Assembly (NCBI GenBank): GCA_038025085.1
Contig: CM076147.1
Location: 25,025,001-25,089,000 of the forward strand
Origin: Tetragonia tetragonoides
Taxonomy: Eukaryota > Streptophyta > Magnoliopsida > Caryophyllales > Aizoaceae
Direction of reading: 5' to 3'
DNA: 64,000 bases
Under the pieces are notes generated by a model that saw only the letters and a program-made list of their open reading frames with translations, was not told the origin of the DNA and made no database searches. This document shows positions 30,700 to 40,284 of the stretch, piece after piece (position 1 is the stretch's first letter; every line of letters begins with the position of its first letter). The translations under genes were made by a program, and so were the position numbers.

Positions 30700-31645
30700 T
30701 ATTATTTCTAACGAAATATTTTTATTGTGTAACCTACAGCATAGGGTTCCCCTTAGACTGAAAATCGAAGGACGTTTATTGTTTGACCTACAGCATAGGG
30801 TCACTTTCGACTGAAAATCGAAAGATTTTTTATCTCTTATATTATTTCTAACGAAATATTTTTATTGTGTAACGTACAGCATAGGGTTCCCCTTCGACTG
30901 AAAATCGAAGGACGTTTATTGTTTGACCTACAGCATAGGGTCACCTTTCGACCAAAAATCGAAAGATTCTTCTCTCTTATATAATTTCTAACGAAATACT
31001 TTTATTGTGTAACCTAAAGCATAGGGTTCCCCTTCGACTGAAAATCAAAGGACGTTTATTGTTTGACCTACAGCATAGGGTCACCTTTCGACTGAAAATC
31101 GAAAGATTTTTTATCTCTTATATTATTTCTAACGAAATATTTTTATTGTGTAACGTACAGCATAGGGTTCCCCTTCGACTGAAAATCGAAGGACGTTTAT
31201 TGTTTGACCTACAGCATAGGGTCACCTTTCGACCAAAAATCGAAAGATTCTTATCGCTTATATTATTTCTAATGAAATATTTTTATTGTGTAACCTACAG
31301 CATAGGGTTCCCCTTCGACTGAAAATCGAAGGACGTTTATTGTTTGACCTACAGCATAGGGTCACCTTTCGACCAAAAATCGAAAGATTCTTATCTCTGA
31401 TATTGTTTCTTACGAAATATTTTTATTGTGTAACCTACAGCATAGGGTTCCCCTTCGACTGAGAAGTCAAAGGACGTTTATTGTTTGACCTACAGCATAG
31501 GGTCACCATTCGACTTAAAATCAAAAGATTTTAATCTCTTATCTTATTTCTAACGAAATGTTTTTATTGTGTAACCTACAGCATAGGGTCCCCTTTGACT
31601 GAAAATCGAAGGACATTTATTGTCTAACCTACAGCATAGGGTCAA
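30700..31645 (+). repeat. 140-bp tandem repeats in the 3' region of element A
   Basis: About seven copies of a unit near 140 bp are present. Each is built of two half-units with CCTACAGCATAGGG followed by a small inverted repeat: CCTTCGA-CTGAAAA-TCGAAGG in one half and CTTTCGA-CTGAAAA-TCGAAAG in the other. Spacer sequences include TTTCTAACGAAATATTTTTA. The array lies between cargo gene promoter and PPT. Such hypervariable 3' arrays are known in Tat/Ogre elements and can seed satellites. Confidence 0.9.
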
Positions 31646-31748
31646 ACTCTCGGTGAAATAAACTGCGAAATTAATGATTGTTGATTTTTGACTGATTGTC
31701 ACCTCACTCAGTTTTCCTGTTTTATTGCAGGTATTGGCACAGGAATAC

Positions 31749-31791
31749 TTTGACCTTCGCTCTATTCGAGCTCAGCCAAAGTAGGGGCTTC
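31749..31791 (+). other. Pre-PPT box and polypurine tract of element A
   Basis: TTTGACCTTCGCT (31749-31761) is followed by AGCTCAGCCAAAGTAGGGGC and TTC directly before the LTR start TGTAGACACC. The same arrangement precedes the LTRs of G, B and D. Plus-strand DNA synthesis is primed at such a tract. Confidence 0.8.
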
Positions 31792-33348
31792 TGTAGACAC
31801 CAAATTTTGTGTCTATAATGAGTCTCCGTAAAAACCCAAAGATGAAAGGATTGGATTTTGCTCGAACTTGGGTTGCGAGAATAATTGCTCTGATGATTAG
31901 CCCAGTTCCTTTGAATTAACCAGTGGAAGCCTTTTATACAGGTGATCAAAACCAGTTGGACTCAATTAAATTGGAGTCCAAAACTGAGAGATAGGCTGCT
32001 TTGAACCTAAGGGCCCGAAAGGGAACCCAAACCCATGAGTCTACCCTTGGTCAAACAAGGGAACTCAGTCAATCCCGCGTGGACCCCCTCGGAAAAGCCT
32101 CCCCCGCACGAAAATCATGCTAGGCGCCTATGCAGGCACACCGCACCAGGTCCAAGCGGCCACGCTTGGGCTCAAGCGGTGGCCGCTAGGCCAAGCGGTT
32201 GCCAAGCGGCTTGACCGCTTGGCCTGCCGGCTTGGCTGTTTGTCCTAGCGGCTTGGCCGCCTGGACCCTTTCTCGCGGACGGCAAATTTTGAGGCCCATT
32301 CGATTTCCGTGCCAAACCCTGGCAGCCCCCTCTCTTCTATATAAACAAACCTTAGGGTTCAGTTGAAGAGGTTGACAGTTTTCCTCTCAAGGTTGGACAT
32401 TCTCTCTAAAAGGTGGGTCTTTTGGTTGAACATTTTCTCTCATATTACAAACCCTAAATTCAGATTCTAGTCCTTCTTTAGGATTAGCCCTAGCACCACA
32501 AAATAAACCTTCATACTTCATCAAGAGCATGAATTCAAGCAATACAACCCAATAAGTTCATTCTGAGCATCCAGGTAATCCAACCTGAGGGTATTCAATA
32601 ATATTTATTTTGCTTGTTATTACTGACGGTTTTGGTTTATGTGATATGTACATGCATGGCGCGTTTTGAGCAAAAGGGCTTGTATTAGGCCTAAGTTTAT
32701 GGATGAATGATGGTTTTCAATGTTATTTATTGCTTTATTATGAATGAATTATGCTTATTTTTGTGGATTGGTGGATGAATTGGGTGTTTGCCTTCTAATT
32801 CGCAGTTTTTTAGCATATTTATCGTTTTCTAGCAATAAAAAGCATGTAACTTGATAAATTGTTAAAAGTGTTCACATTAATAATTCTTGTTCAAACCCAT
32901 TAGTTAAAACTAGGAATTTGGACAAATTGAACCTTGTTTGGAACCGTGGCATTAATAATTATATTGAATCGATTAGTAAAGGCCGTTTGTTGTTAACGGG
33001 CGAGTTGGGTGCCTAACACCTTCCTAGCTCGTACCTACGCCCCCAAACTCATTTATGAAGTCAATTTCCCCAATAGGGATTGGGGTGCACAGGAGTCGGG
33101 TTGACGTCTTTCTAGACTGTCGACTTGATCTCCAAGGTTTCCAAATTACCTCAAAATTTGGTGGCGACTTCCGACAATCTTAATCATGTCCTTGGTACAA
33201 AAATCTCCATGTGCATATACACTAAAAGATTCACGAAATTCGATCACCCAACGCGCTCTCCCAGGCTGTCCGGAAAACCCGACCCCCCGAAAGGAGGGCC
33301 GAAGGTGACGCACGTGGAAAAGAGGGGAGAAAAATACGGCAGCCTACA
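31792..33348 (+). repeat. 3' LTR of element A
   Basis: A complete LTR of 1557 bp, TGTAGACACC to CCTACA. It contains the CGG/CCG hairpin cluster (32140-32270), a TATA box (32338-32345) and a U5 region with an internal GGTGGCGACTTCC close to its end. The copy is directly followed by ACTGTGAGAAC, which belongs to another repeat, so no target duplication can be verified. Confidence 0.9.
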
Positions 33349-34205
33349 ACTGTGAGAACTTTCCTTTTTATTTATACTCGGGTTAACTTTTTTACATGAG
33401 TGGGTTAACTTTTACACATAAACGGGTTAACTTTTATACAATGTAGGGTTAACTTTTACCCATGACAGGGTTAACTTATACATTATACATTATATGCGGG
33501 TTAACTTTTTTACATAACAGGGTTAACTTTTATACATGAGCGGGTTAACTTTTTACACATAAGCGGGTTAACTTTTATACATGAGCGGGTTAATTAGTGC
33601 AATAAGTAAGGATGTACTCGCCGCTCCAATTGAGTGGGTTTTACGAATTTTTTGGAGGAGAGAGAAAAAGCCATTAGATAACTATAATCGTAGCCACGGC
33701 GAACCAATTCATCAGATCTGTGCACTTGTCCACAGCCCTACCACCGACGACCGCCGATGGACTTTGCTTGCCGGAAACCACTTTTTTTGGATGCAAAAAC
33801 GGTCAGTAAAACTCGATTTTACTGATGGTGGGCGGTAATTGCCTGTGAACACAACTGTCCAGTACGGTTTTCGCTGGTGATTGTCTTGGGTTGGGACTGA
33901 TTGGAGATGACAGGTTGAATTAGCTTGATGCCAGGTTGGTCAAAGGTGTTCCACAGCAATGGGAAGGTGATGAAACATAATTTTTGACACAAAAGAGAGT
34001 TCGACTTATTTACCCTTTTGCCATTAATGAGTGGCTGAGTTTCACGTAAAAAGAAACATGATTTGCCGTATTTACGATTTTTCCACCGCCCTTTATACTT
34101 TTAAGAATCTGATCTGCGCCGTTATTTATCTCATCTAACGGTTCATATAGGTTTTCATGGTTCTCATAAAATAGGTAGTTCTCATGGGAACCCTCCCCTA
34201 TATCA
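33349..34205. mobile_element. Possible non-autonomous DNA transposon with GTTAAC minisatellite
   Basis: The block opens TGTGAGAACTTTCC and closes near AGTTCTCATGGGAACCCTCC, partly complementary to the opening. It carries about nine 22-25-bp repeats with CGGGTTAACTTTTAYACAT at 33375-33600. The right part (ATGGTTCTCATAAAATAGGT and GATCTGCGCCG-type sequence) resembles the terminal region of plant Helitron-like families as I remember them. No transposase or helicase is encoded. The classification is tentative. Confidence 0.35.
33375..33600. repeat. GTTAAC-centred minisatellite
   Basis: About nine imperfect copies of a 20-27-bp unit, GGGTTAACTTTTNNACATNA. The central GTTAAC is self-complementary. 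Unit lengths vary in the T-run and the CATAAGC/CATGAGC end. Confidence 0.85.
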
Positions 34206-36121
34206 TTTTATTTTAAAGAGATATCCATACTTCAACATAAGTGAAATTTATAAGGGTTAAAAACTTTGAAAAATAAACTTTCAATCATCCATTTATCATT
34301 CGGCACACCCAAGTATCATAAAATCACTTCACAATTTCGAAATTAATATATACTAATTACGAAGTCAAGATTTTAATTATTAATCATCAAAATAAGTTTC
34401 GAACCCAAAAAAATCACAAGATCAAATATAGATTTTTTTTATAAAGTCAAGATCATCTCATCAACAATAATTTTCGAAGATTAGGGGGAAAATAATGGAC
34501 ATGAAAAATTACCTTTGAAGATTGAAGATCAATTCACAAGCCTTAATCTCTCTTCTCCTTCCTTTCCTCCTTAACCGAATCTCCCTAGAGGATTTTAAGT
34601 TCAAAAAATCACAATTAATCTTCTAAAATTTAATTCTTCTTGTTCATATGAAATGGACACTTATAATGTCCCTATTTCTCATCATTTTCGGATTTTTGGG
34701 GTTTTTAAGTGGATTTTCTATTTTTAGGGTTTTACCTCATTATTTTTGAAATTTTCATCTTGTGACAAAATTGCTTAAAATCGACATGCAATTATACTAG
34801 GGTTTAGGGCTAGCTTAAGTGTATCTTGTTTCAACTTGATTTTTGTTCAAATGTCGAGATTAAGAACCTTTGTTTAGGTCTTTTATGGTTTTGTTTTGAT
34901 TGATTTCATTTTCGAAATCTTTGACTAAAAAGGGTTTGAGAATTCTTTACTTCTCTTGAGCTCCCTTGGGTGAGCTTTAACTTGTAAATTCTTGAACTTT
35001 GATGGAGGATTTCGAATGAAACATGAAGATTAGGATTGTAAGTTTTTGATTAAGCAAAGGAAAATGATTTAGAAATTTAAATTGGAAGTTGTAAAGGTTT
35101 TTACCTTTCCTTCTTTCTTCTTCTTTCTCTCTTCTTCTTCTTCTTCCTCTCGTCTTTCTCTCTTTTTCTCTCTTTGTTTTCTCTCTCTAAATTTTTTGAT
35201 TTGGGTGTGGGAGAGTGTATGGGAGGTGTTAAGATTTTCAGAATTTTAAAAGACTTGGAAGAGATATTATTTTTTTATGGCTTGGTGTTTTGTGCCATTT
35301 TCGGTTGGTTGAAGGGGAGTAGGGAGGGGTAGTGTTTGCTTGTAGAAATTATCAAGAAATGGGGAAGAGTAAAAGCAATATTGCTAATGATGATTTAGGG
35401 AGAAAAAAGCTTTTGGTCGGATTGGGCAATTTTAAGTGATTTGATTTCTCCTTAATTTTTCTTTGTTTTTCCTTCCCTTTTTCTTCTTCTCTCACCCGGT
35501 TTCCCTCCCCACTCTATAGTGCATTTTTGCTGAATTTTTCCTTGTTTCATTTGCTCTCTCATGCTCTCAAATGAGATTATTATATTTAGCTCATCCTTCT
35601 CTCATATTCTAATATCTTTATATTTTATTCCAAAAATTTTCCTTCTCATGTGCACAAACCGTAATCCCCATGCAAAACCAATGAGTCACATACATCAAAA
35701 CCATGGGTTGTGATTTTCTGATTTTTGGTCATTTTTAGAGGTTGCCACCTAAGGGTACACATGTCTAAAAATGGAAGGTTTTGTGTTTTTGTGAGGTATA
35801 AAATATGGAATGTGCATGTTTGATGAATAGTGTCAAGTTTTACAAAAATTCCCTATTTGTTTCTTAAGGCAATCATGTACTTTTAGAGATTTAGTTTTAC
35901 CTTTAGTTGTTTAGTTATAGGTTAATCAAGCAATTAAAGAACTAATCAAGCATTAACGAAATCCAGAATTTCGTATAATATAGCCTTAAATCGTGAAATC
36001 AAATAATAATAAGAAAATAATAAAAATATAAGGAGGAATTATTTACGTATAATCACATAATTAAAGTTAAATTAGCTAAATTAAAGACTAATTAAAAGTT
36101 TTGATTTTTCGGGTTATTACA
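34206..36121 (-). repeat. Probable LTR of a further retrotransposon (F)
   Basis: On the minus strand the block starts TGTAATAACCCGAAAAATC at 36121, a typical Gypsy LTR beginning, and interrupts the PMD-like exon/intron of element G. It is AT-rich with a pyrimidine tract at 35105-35190 and no coding frame. Its other end is not resolved. If the DNA element at 33349-34205 is part of it, the LTR would span 33351-36121 and end TCTCACA. The sequences flanking that span (ACAAC and GAGGC) do not match, so recombination is possible. Confidence 0.45.
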
Positions 36122-36374
36122 GAGGCTTACCACGAACTTGGAAGCCCGAGAGATCAAATGAGTCACCGGTCGGAAAAGCAACTCCGATCGATCCCAAACA
36201 ATGTCGGGCATCCTATCCGACCGGATGTATCGATCTTGAGGGAAAGCCACATTAGGCTTCCTCTTTGAAGGCTTCACATGAGAAGAAAAGCCTTGGTAAA
36301 AATGTCGATCTCCTCGACCTCCTCTCGCACCTCGGCCCTCCTACTCCTCTTCTTTGCCAATTTTGGAGCCATGA
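36122..36374 (-). pseudogene. First exon of a PMD-like cargo gene in element G
   Basis: The minus-strand start is MAPKLAKKRSRRAEVREEVE, a basic segment like exon 1 of the PMD-like gene in A (MVPKLRGCRKRKGQ). After a frameshift near 36285 it continues with SDRMPDIVWDRSELLFRPVT and HLISRASKFV, equivalent to the WEPSDLVFKRKDHL segment in A. A GTAAGC donor follows, and then an LTR (F) cuts the intron. The rest of the gene is not seen in the window. It shows that a third Tat family carried the same antisense gene in the same place. Confidence 0.6.
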
Positions 36375-37070
36375 AGGAAGGATGAGCAAAGCAAGCAAGA
36401 AGAAGAAGCAAAGATGAAGAATTTTGGATTTTCTCTCTCCAAGGGATTCGAAAACCCACTCTCAAATTCACCCCAAATTTGTAAGAAATCACAAAATAAA
36501 CTTCAAATTATGCAAAAGCAAGCAAAAAGGAACAAATTTGAGCAAGAAATGAAGTTTGGGCAACAATGGAGGTAGAGAGAGAGTCTCGAAATTTTGTGGA
36601 AGAATGACCCAAAAATCGGCTCTCCCCCAAATAAAACACCAACCGCGCCCCTGAAACGGCCTAGCGGCCCGGTTCAGGGCCGCCCAGGCACAGCCGCTGG
36701 CCCTTAGCCGCCAGGCCGGGCGGCTATCCTCCGCACCTCTGCACAGGCAACTGACCCGCTGAGCGGGCCCGATAAAGCCGCCCAGCCCTCAGCGGCCCTG
36801 CGCATGGCCGCTGAACCCTTTTCTCTTCCGCCTCTCACGGGGCGGACCCCCAAGTTCAAATTCTGCGCGGGATTGCATTTCTCGACCGTTAGAAGTCCAG
36901 GAGATATGGGGATGTCACCCAAAATGACTCTTTTGCCCCTACAACGCGGTTTCCTATCCTAGGGACCCGGTATTATCTATTTTTTTGCAGGCACAGGCAT
37001 TCAATCTAGTTTTCGCAGGCACAGGCACTTTATCTTATTTTTGCAGGCACAATTTTCCAAGATACAGGCA
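36375..37070 (-). promoter_or_regulatory. Presumed promoter region of the PMD-like gene in element G
   Basis: Non-coding. A GC-rich hairpin cluster at 36650-36840 (GGCCTAGCGGCC, GGGCGGCTATCC, CAGCGGCC types) lies 280-470 bp upstream of the gene start, as in A. Near 36985-37070 the words GCAGGCACAGGCA recur three times with spacing of about 30 bp. Confidence 0.45.
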
Positions 37071-37284
37071 TTACTGAAGCAGAGCTACGCAACGCTCTTC
37101 GATGATGAGGCTATTAAAATTAGCGTCACATTGGCACCCGCAAAGCAGAGCTACGCAACGCTCTTCGATGTTGAGGCTATCAGAATTAGCGTCACGTTGG
37201 CACCCGCAAATCAGAGCTACGCAACGCTCTTTGACATTGAGGCTATCAAAATTAGCGTCACGTTGGCACCCGCAATGCAGGTAA
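37071..37284 (+). repeat. 66-bp tandem repeats in the 3' region of element G
   Basis: Three copies begin at 37082, 37148 and 37214 (GAGCTACGCAACGCTCTTYG then TGAGGCTATYARAATTAGCG). The period is exactly 66 bp, a multiple of three, so reading frames stay open through the array on both strands without being genes. It occupies the same place as the arrays in A, B and D. Confidence 0.9.
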
Positions 37285-37384
37285 CCCTGACCACAGGCGG
37301 TCAGGAATCTACCATTCTTTCTTTCTAACATAAAGCATTTTTTTTTAAAAAAAAAAACACACTACAGGCATTTTCAACAAATAC

Positions 37385-37426
37385 TTTGACCTTCGCTTTC
37401 ACAAGCTCGGCCAAAGTGGGGGCTTC
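37385..37426 (+). other. Pre-PPT box and polypurine tract of element G
   Basis: TTTGACCTTCGCT at 37385-37397 is followed by AGCTCGGCCAAAGTGGGGGC and TTC just before the LTR start TGTAGACACC at 37427. It is nearly identical to the corresponding region of element A. Confidence 0.8.
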
Positions 37427-37944
37427 TGTAGACACCCTAATCGGTTCTCATCCCCTGGCACCGCAACGCCCGATGATGATGGTAATGGATTAACATGGAC
37501 GTAAGTAGAAAAAGACATTGCTCGAAAATCTAGACCAAATTCCTTGAAACCTCAGTCTTTGGATAGCCCTTGTTATAAGGATTCCAGCGCCTTTGACCAT
37601 GCCTCAATCAGGTTCCCGGATCAAGTGATATCACGTCTCAAAGATTTGGGTCAAAATCGCTCAATCCTGACCCCCTGGGTCAGCCCAAGGGCAATTTCGT
37701 AATTTACTGAGCACAAAACGTCAAAAAAACTTAGACACGCGCGCGCCCTCGGGCCTAGCGGCTGACGCTGACAGTCCGGCGGTACACGCTTGACAGCGGG
37801 GGCCCTCTGGGCAACCACTTGGGCCAGCGGCAGGGCGCTAAGCCCCAGCGGCACTGTCGTGGAGCTTTAGCGGTAGCCGCTGGCTCCAACTGCCTTCCGT
37901 GTGGCCGCTGGGCCTGTTTTTTGGTTGGGCCGAGTTTTGGCGCC

Positions 37945-39227
37945 TGTAGACGCCAAAAAAGCGTCTTCAGATTTCTCCGTAAAAGCCCGATGATGAAAGG
38001 AGTAATTTATGAAGTTGAACACTATTTTTGCTTTAATAATTAAGATAAGGTCTCAGGTTTTTTTTCCTCCAAACACTCCTTCATTCCCTTTCATTCAAAA
38101 GCCCCGTTCAAGAGCTTTCCAACGACGCGTCTCACGGCTATTTCCGACTCCCGGTCGCCAAGTTGCGATTTAGGGGTAGAACCGTCTATTACCGTCCAAG
38201 GGTAAAACGGTCTTTTCATATTTTTTGGTATACAAAAATTCCTCCGGAAAATAAAAATAGACTGGATGTCGTCATTATGACGACATCCAGCTGGCTGCTG
38301 ACAGCCGTCAGCGGCAATGGGATAAATCCCAGGGCCGCTAGCGGCGCTGACTCTGCTTCGGGCCCGGCTCATTTTTCAAGCCCGTCACGTTTTTTAGCAC
38401 AATTTCTGCCGTCAAAACCTACTTCCCATGCCTATATAAACGATCCTCTTCCCTCAGTTCAAAACACACCGTCTATAGTTGACAACCTCTATTCTCGGGA
38501 GTATTAACACTGAGCTTCCCCCTCTTTCTTCCAAACTTGAGATCTATTTTTACTATTCTTGTCAAATATAGCCTACAGTTCAGGTACAAATTCCTGAGGG
38601 CTCAAATTAAATTAATTGCTTAATTTTTTTTTTTCTAGTAGTCACAATGTAGATATCATGCTAGAATAACGTTTTATTGCTTCCTTAATATTGTCTGTAT
38701 AGTCGTTGTGCTGCTCAACCTGTCAATCCAATGCAATGTCTAAATAAGGGTTAATAAATAAATGTTGTGATGCTTGTGATGAACCAATTAATAGTCTAAG
38801 TCTAGGCTGTTAATCCGGTTTTGCATGGGAATTATGTCTTTAAATTATTAAGCAAACTTGAGTTAGTAGCGGCTGTCATAAAACGGGCGAGTTGGGTGCC
38901 TAACACCTTCCCAACTTGTACCTTCGCCTCCGAACCTATTATTCTTGGATACTCATATGTTTTATATGAGCGCGAGTCTTTCTAAAAACATGATCAGTTC
39001 ACTTATCGCGCTATTGGGTTGTCCCTTCGATAAAACGCCGATAGAAGATAAATGACCTCTTTCATGGTTTTTATTCAATTCAAGTCTTTACAAAAGCTTT
39101 TCTAACTTGATGGTCCCTTCAACTTATCTAAACCCCCAACTGAAAAATTTTCTATAAGGACGCACTTCGCCGAAACCAATACAATTTGTAAGAAAAAAGG
39201 ATTGGACGAAAATCCCGGGTCCTTACA
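37945..39227 (+). mobile_element. Solo LTR of the B family with target duplication GCGCC
   Basis: 1283 bp, TGTAGACGCC to CCTTACA, in the opposite orientation to element B. It is flanked by GCGCC at 37940-37944 and 39228-39232, a perfect 5-bp duplication. There is no internal sequence, so it arose by LTR-LTR recombination after insertion into the LTR of element G. Confidence 0.93.
38262..38290. promoter_or_regulatory. Palindrome in the U3 of the B-family solo LTR
   Basis: CTGGATGTCGTCA-TTA-TGACGACATCCAG is a perfect 13-bp inverted repeat. Relative to the element B copy each arm carries the matching A/T exchange, so pairing is preserved while TGACGTCA is changed to GTCGTCA. Confidence 0.65.
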
Positions 39228-39272
39228 GCGCCGGGTTCCTTACCCTAAGCCCTTAATTCCGTCCCCTAACTC

Positions 39273-39280
39273 TATAAATA
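39273..39280 (+). promoter_or_regulatory. TATA box of the element G LTR
   Basis: TATAAATA stands in CCTAACTCTATAAATACTCC, followed about 30-60 bp later by a likely start region. It lies on the right side of the solo LTR insertion, whose own TATA box is at about 38432-38442. Confidence 0.65.
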
Positions 39281-40284
39281 CTCCCTTTCACCCTCTTTTG
39301 AGAGAGGTTGGTTAGTTTATAATTTTGAGAGCATTGAGAGCACAAAATTCCCCAAATCATAGAGAATTCAGATTTTGAAGACTTAAGCAAGCCAATTAAC
39401 CTAACCTAGCACCCGAGATTGAAGAGCAATTCCAATTCTACTAGCCCCATTCGAATAGAACGTCCAGGTTAACCATCCTGAGGGCCTAAATTCTTTATTA
39501 AATCTCTTATTTATTGTTTATAATCATGTTTTATTTAGCTTTTGATTATGGTTGAATAAATTTGCATGTTTGGGTTCTTGTAAATAATTATGCATGATTG
39601 TCTTAATTTAAAGTTAGCATCTTTTTATTAGTTTATGCAAGTTCGCATCTTTTTTATAGTTTGTGCATGCATATAGCAACCTCCTAGGTTTATTTTAGCA
39701 TAAAGTTCATTTTTTTGCATTCTTCTTTCTTTGAAGTTACTAACAAATTTATTGATGTGCATATGCAATATTTGGCGCATTTAGCCAACTGCGGTAGGTT
39801 GGAGCGTTAAATTATTGCTCTTATCTCTTGTTTATGCTTGATAATAGTATGCATGCGAATTGGATATAAATTGCGCAAAGTGATAACATAGGTAATTTGG
39901 TTGTCTTTAACCCGCCTAGTAAAAATAGGATCTTGGACGACCGGATTTATGTGGAACCATATAGCATAGATAAATATTTGACATGGATAAGATTAGTAGA
40001 GGCCGTTTACTTGGGCGATTTAGATGAGATTCGTTTTGTTTATTTCATACCTACACCATCGAACTCGATATTTAGCCCCATGGGTATGAGTCAATTTCCG
40101 ATAGGAATTTGGTGCACTTTTTGATTGTTTCCAATTGTTTCCTTAAAAATTGGTGGCAGCTTCATTATTTGCGAATTGTTATTCCGCATAATTAATTTAA
40201 ATTGCCTATTGACGTATTATTTAAGAACCCTTAATTCCAACAAAAATAATTCAATTAAGCGCCGGAAAGGCGAGGGTTTTTACA

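Larger units (their letters stand above)
1168..33348 (+). mobile_element. Tat-lineage Ty3/Gypsy retrotransposon A, interrupted by element B
   Basis: Element A runs left to right: 5'-truncated LTR (1168-2586), primer-binding site, leader with 68-bp repeats, gag, protease and pol. After these come two genes in reverse orientation (24773-30011), 140-bp tandem repeats, polypurine tract and 3' LTR (31792-33348). Without the 14-kb insertion B at 5945-19994 it would be about 18 kb. The two LTRs share their distal sequence, including the proline-codon-like GGAAAACCCGACC stretch, more closely with each other than with the LTR of element C, which supports pairing them. Because the left LTR is truncated, no target duplication can be tested. 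Several stops and frameshifts show that it is inactive. Confidence 0.85.
37427..40284 (+). repeat. 3' LTR of element G, interrupted by a B-family solo LTR
   Basis: The LTR starts TGTAGACACCCTAATCGG and ends GAGGGTTTTTACA. It is split by 37945-39227; without the insertion it would be about 1.57 kb. It has a GC hairpin region at 37750-37905 and a TATA box (CTCTATAAATACTCC) at 39273-39280. U5 contains AACCATCCTGAGGGCC-type sequence and GGTGGCAGCTTC, similar in style to the A-family U5. To its right lies the host-like exon region. Confidence 0.75.

Noticed and set aside
31005..31322. Open frame with repeated LKHRVPLRLKIEG-like peptide
   Set aside because: It is only a translation of the 140-bp repeats; the frame breaks in neighbouring units.
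30700..31645. Regularly spaced repeats suggesting a CRISPR-like array
   Set aside because: Units are about 140 bp and tandem without unique spacers, and the context is a plant retrotransposon 3' region.
33351..36121. Single 2.77-kb solo LTR (TG...CA) between A and G
   Set aside because: The flanking pentamers ACAAC and GAGGC do not match, and the left third has features of a separate DNA element, so I kept two tentative features.
37041..37328. Open frames on both strands over 66-bp repeats
   Set aside because: Period 66 keeps any stop-free frame open; several frames are equally open, so no gene is indicated.
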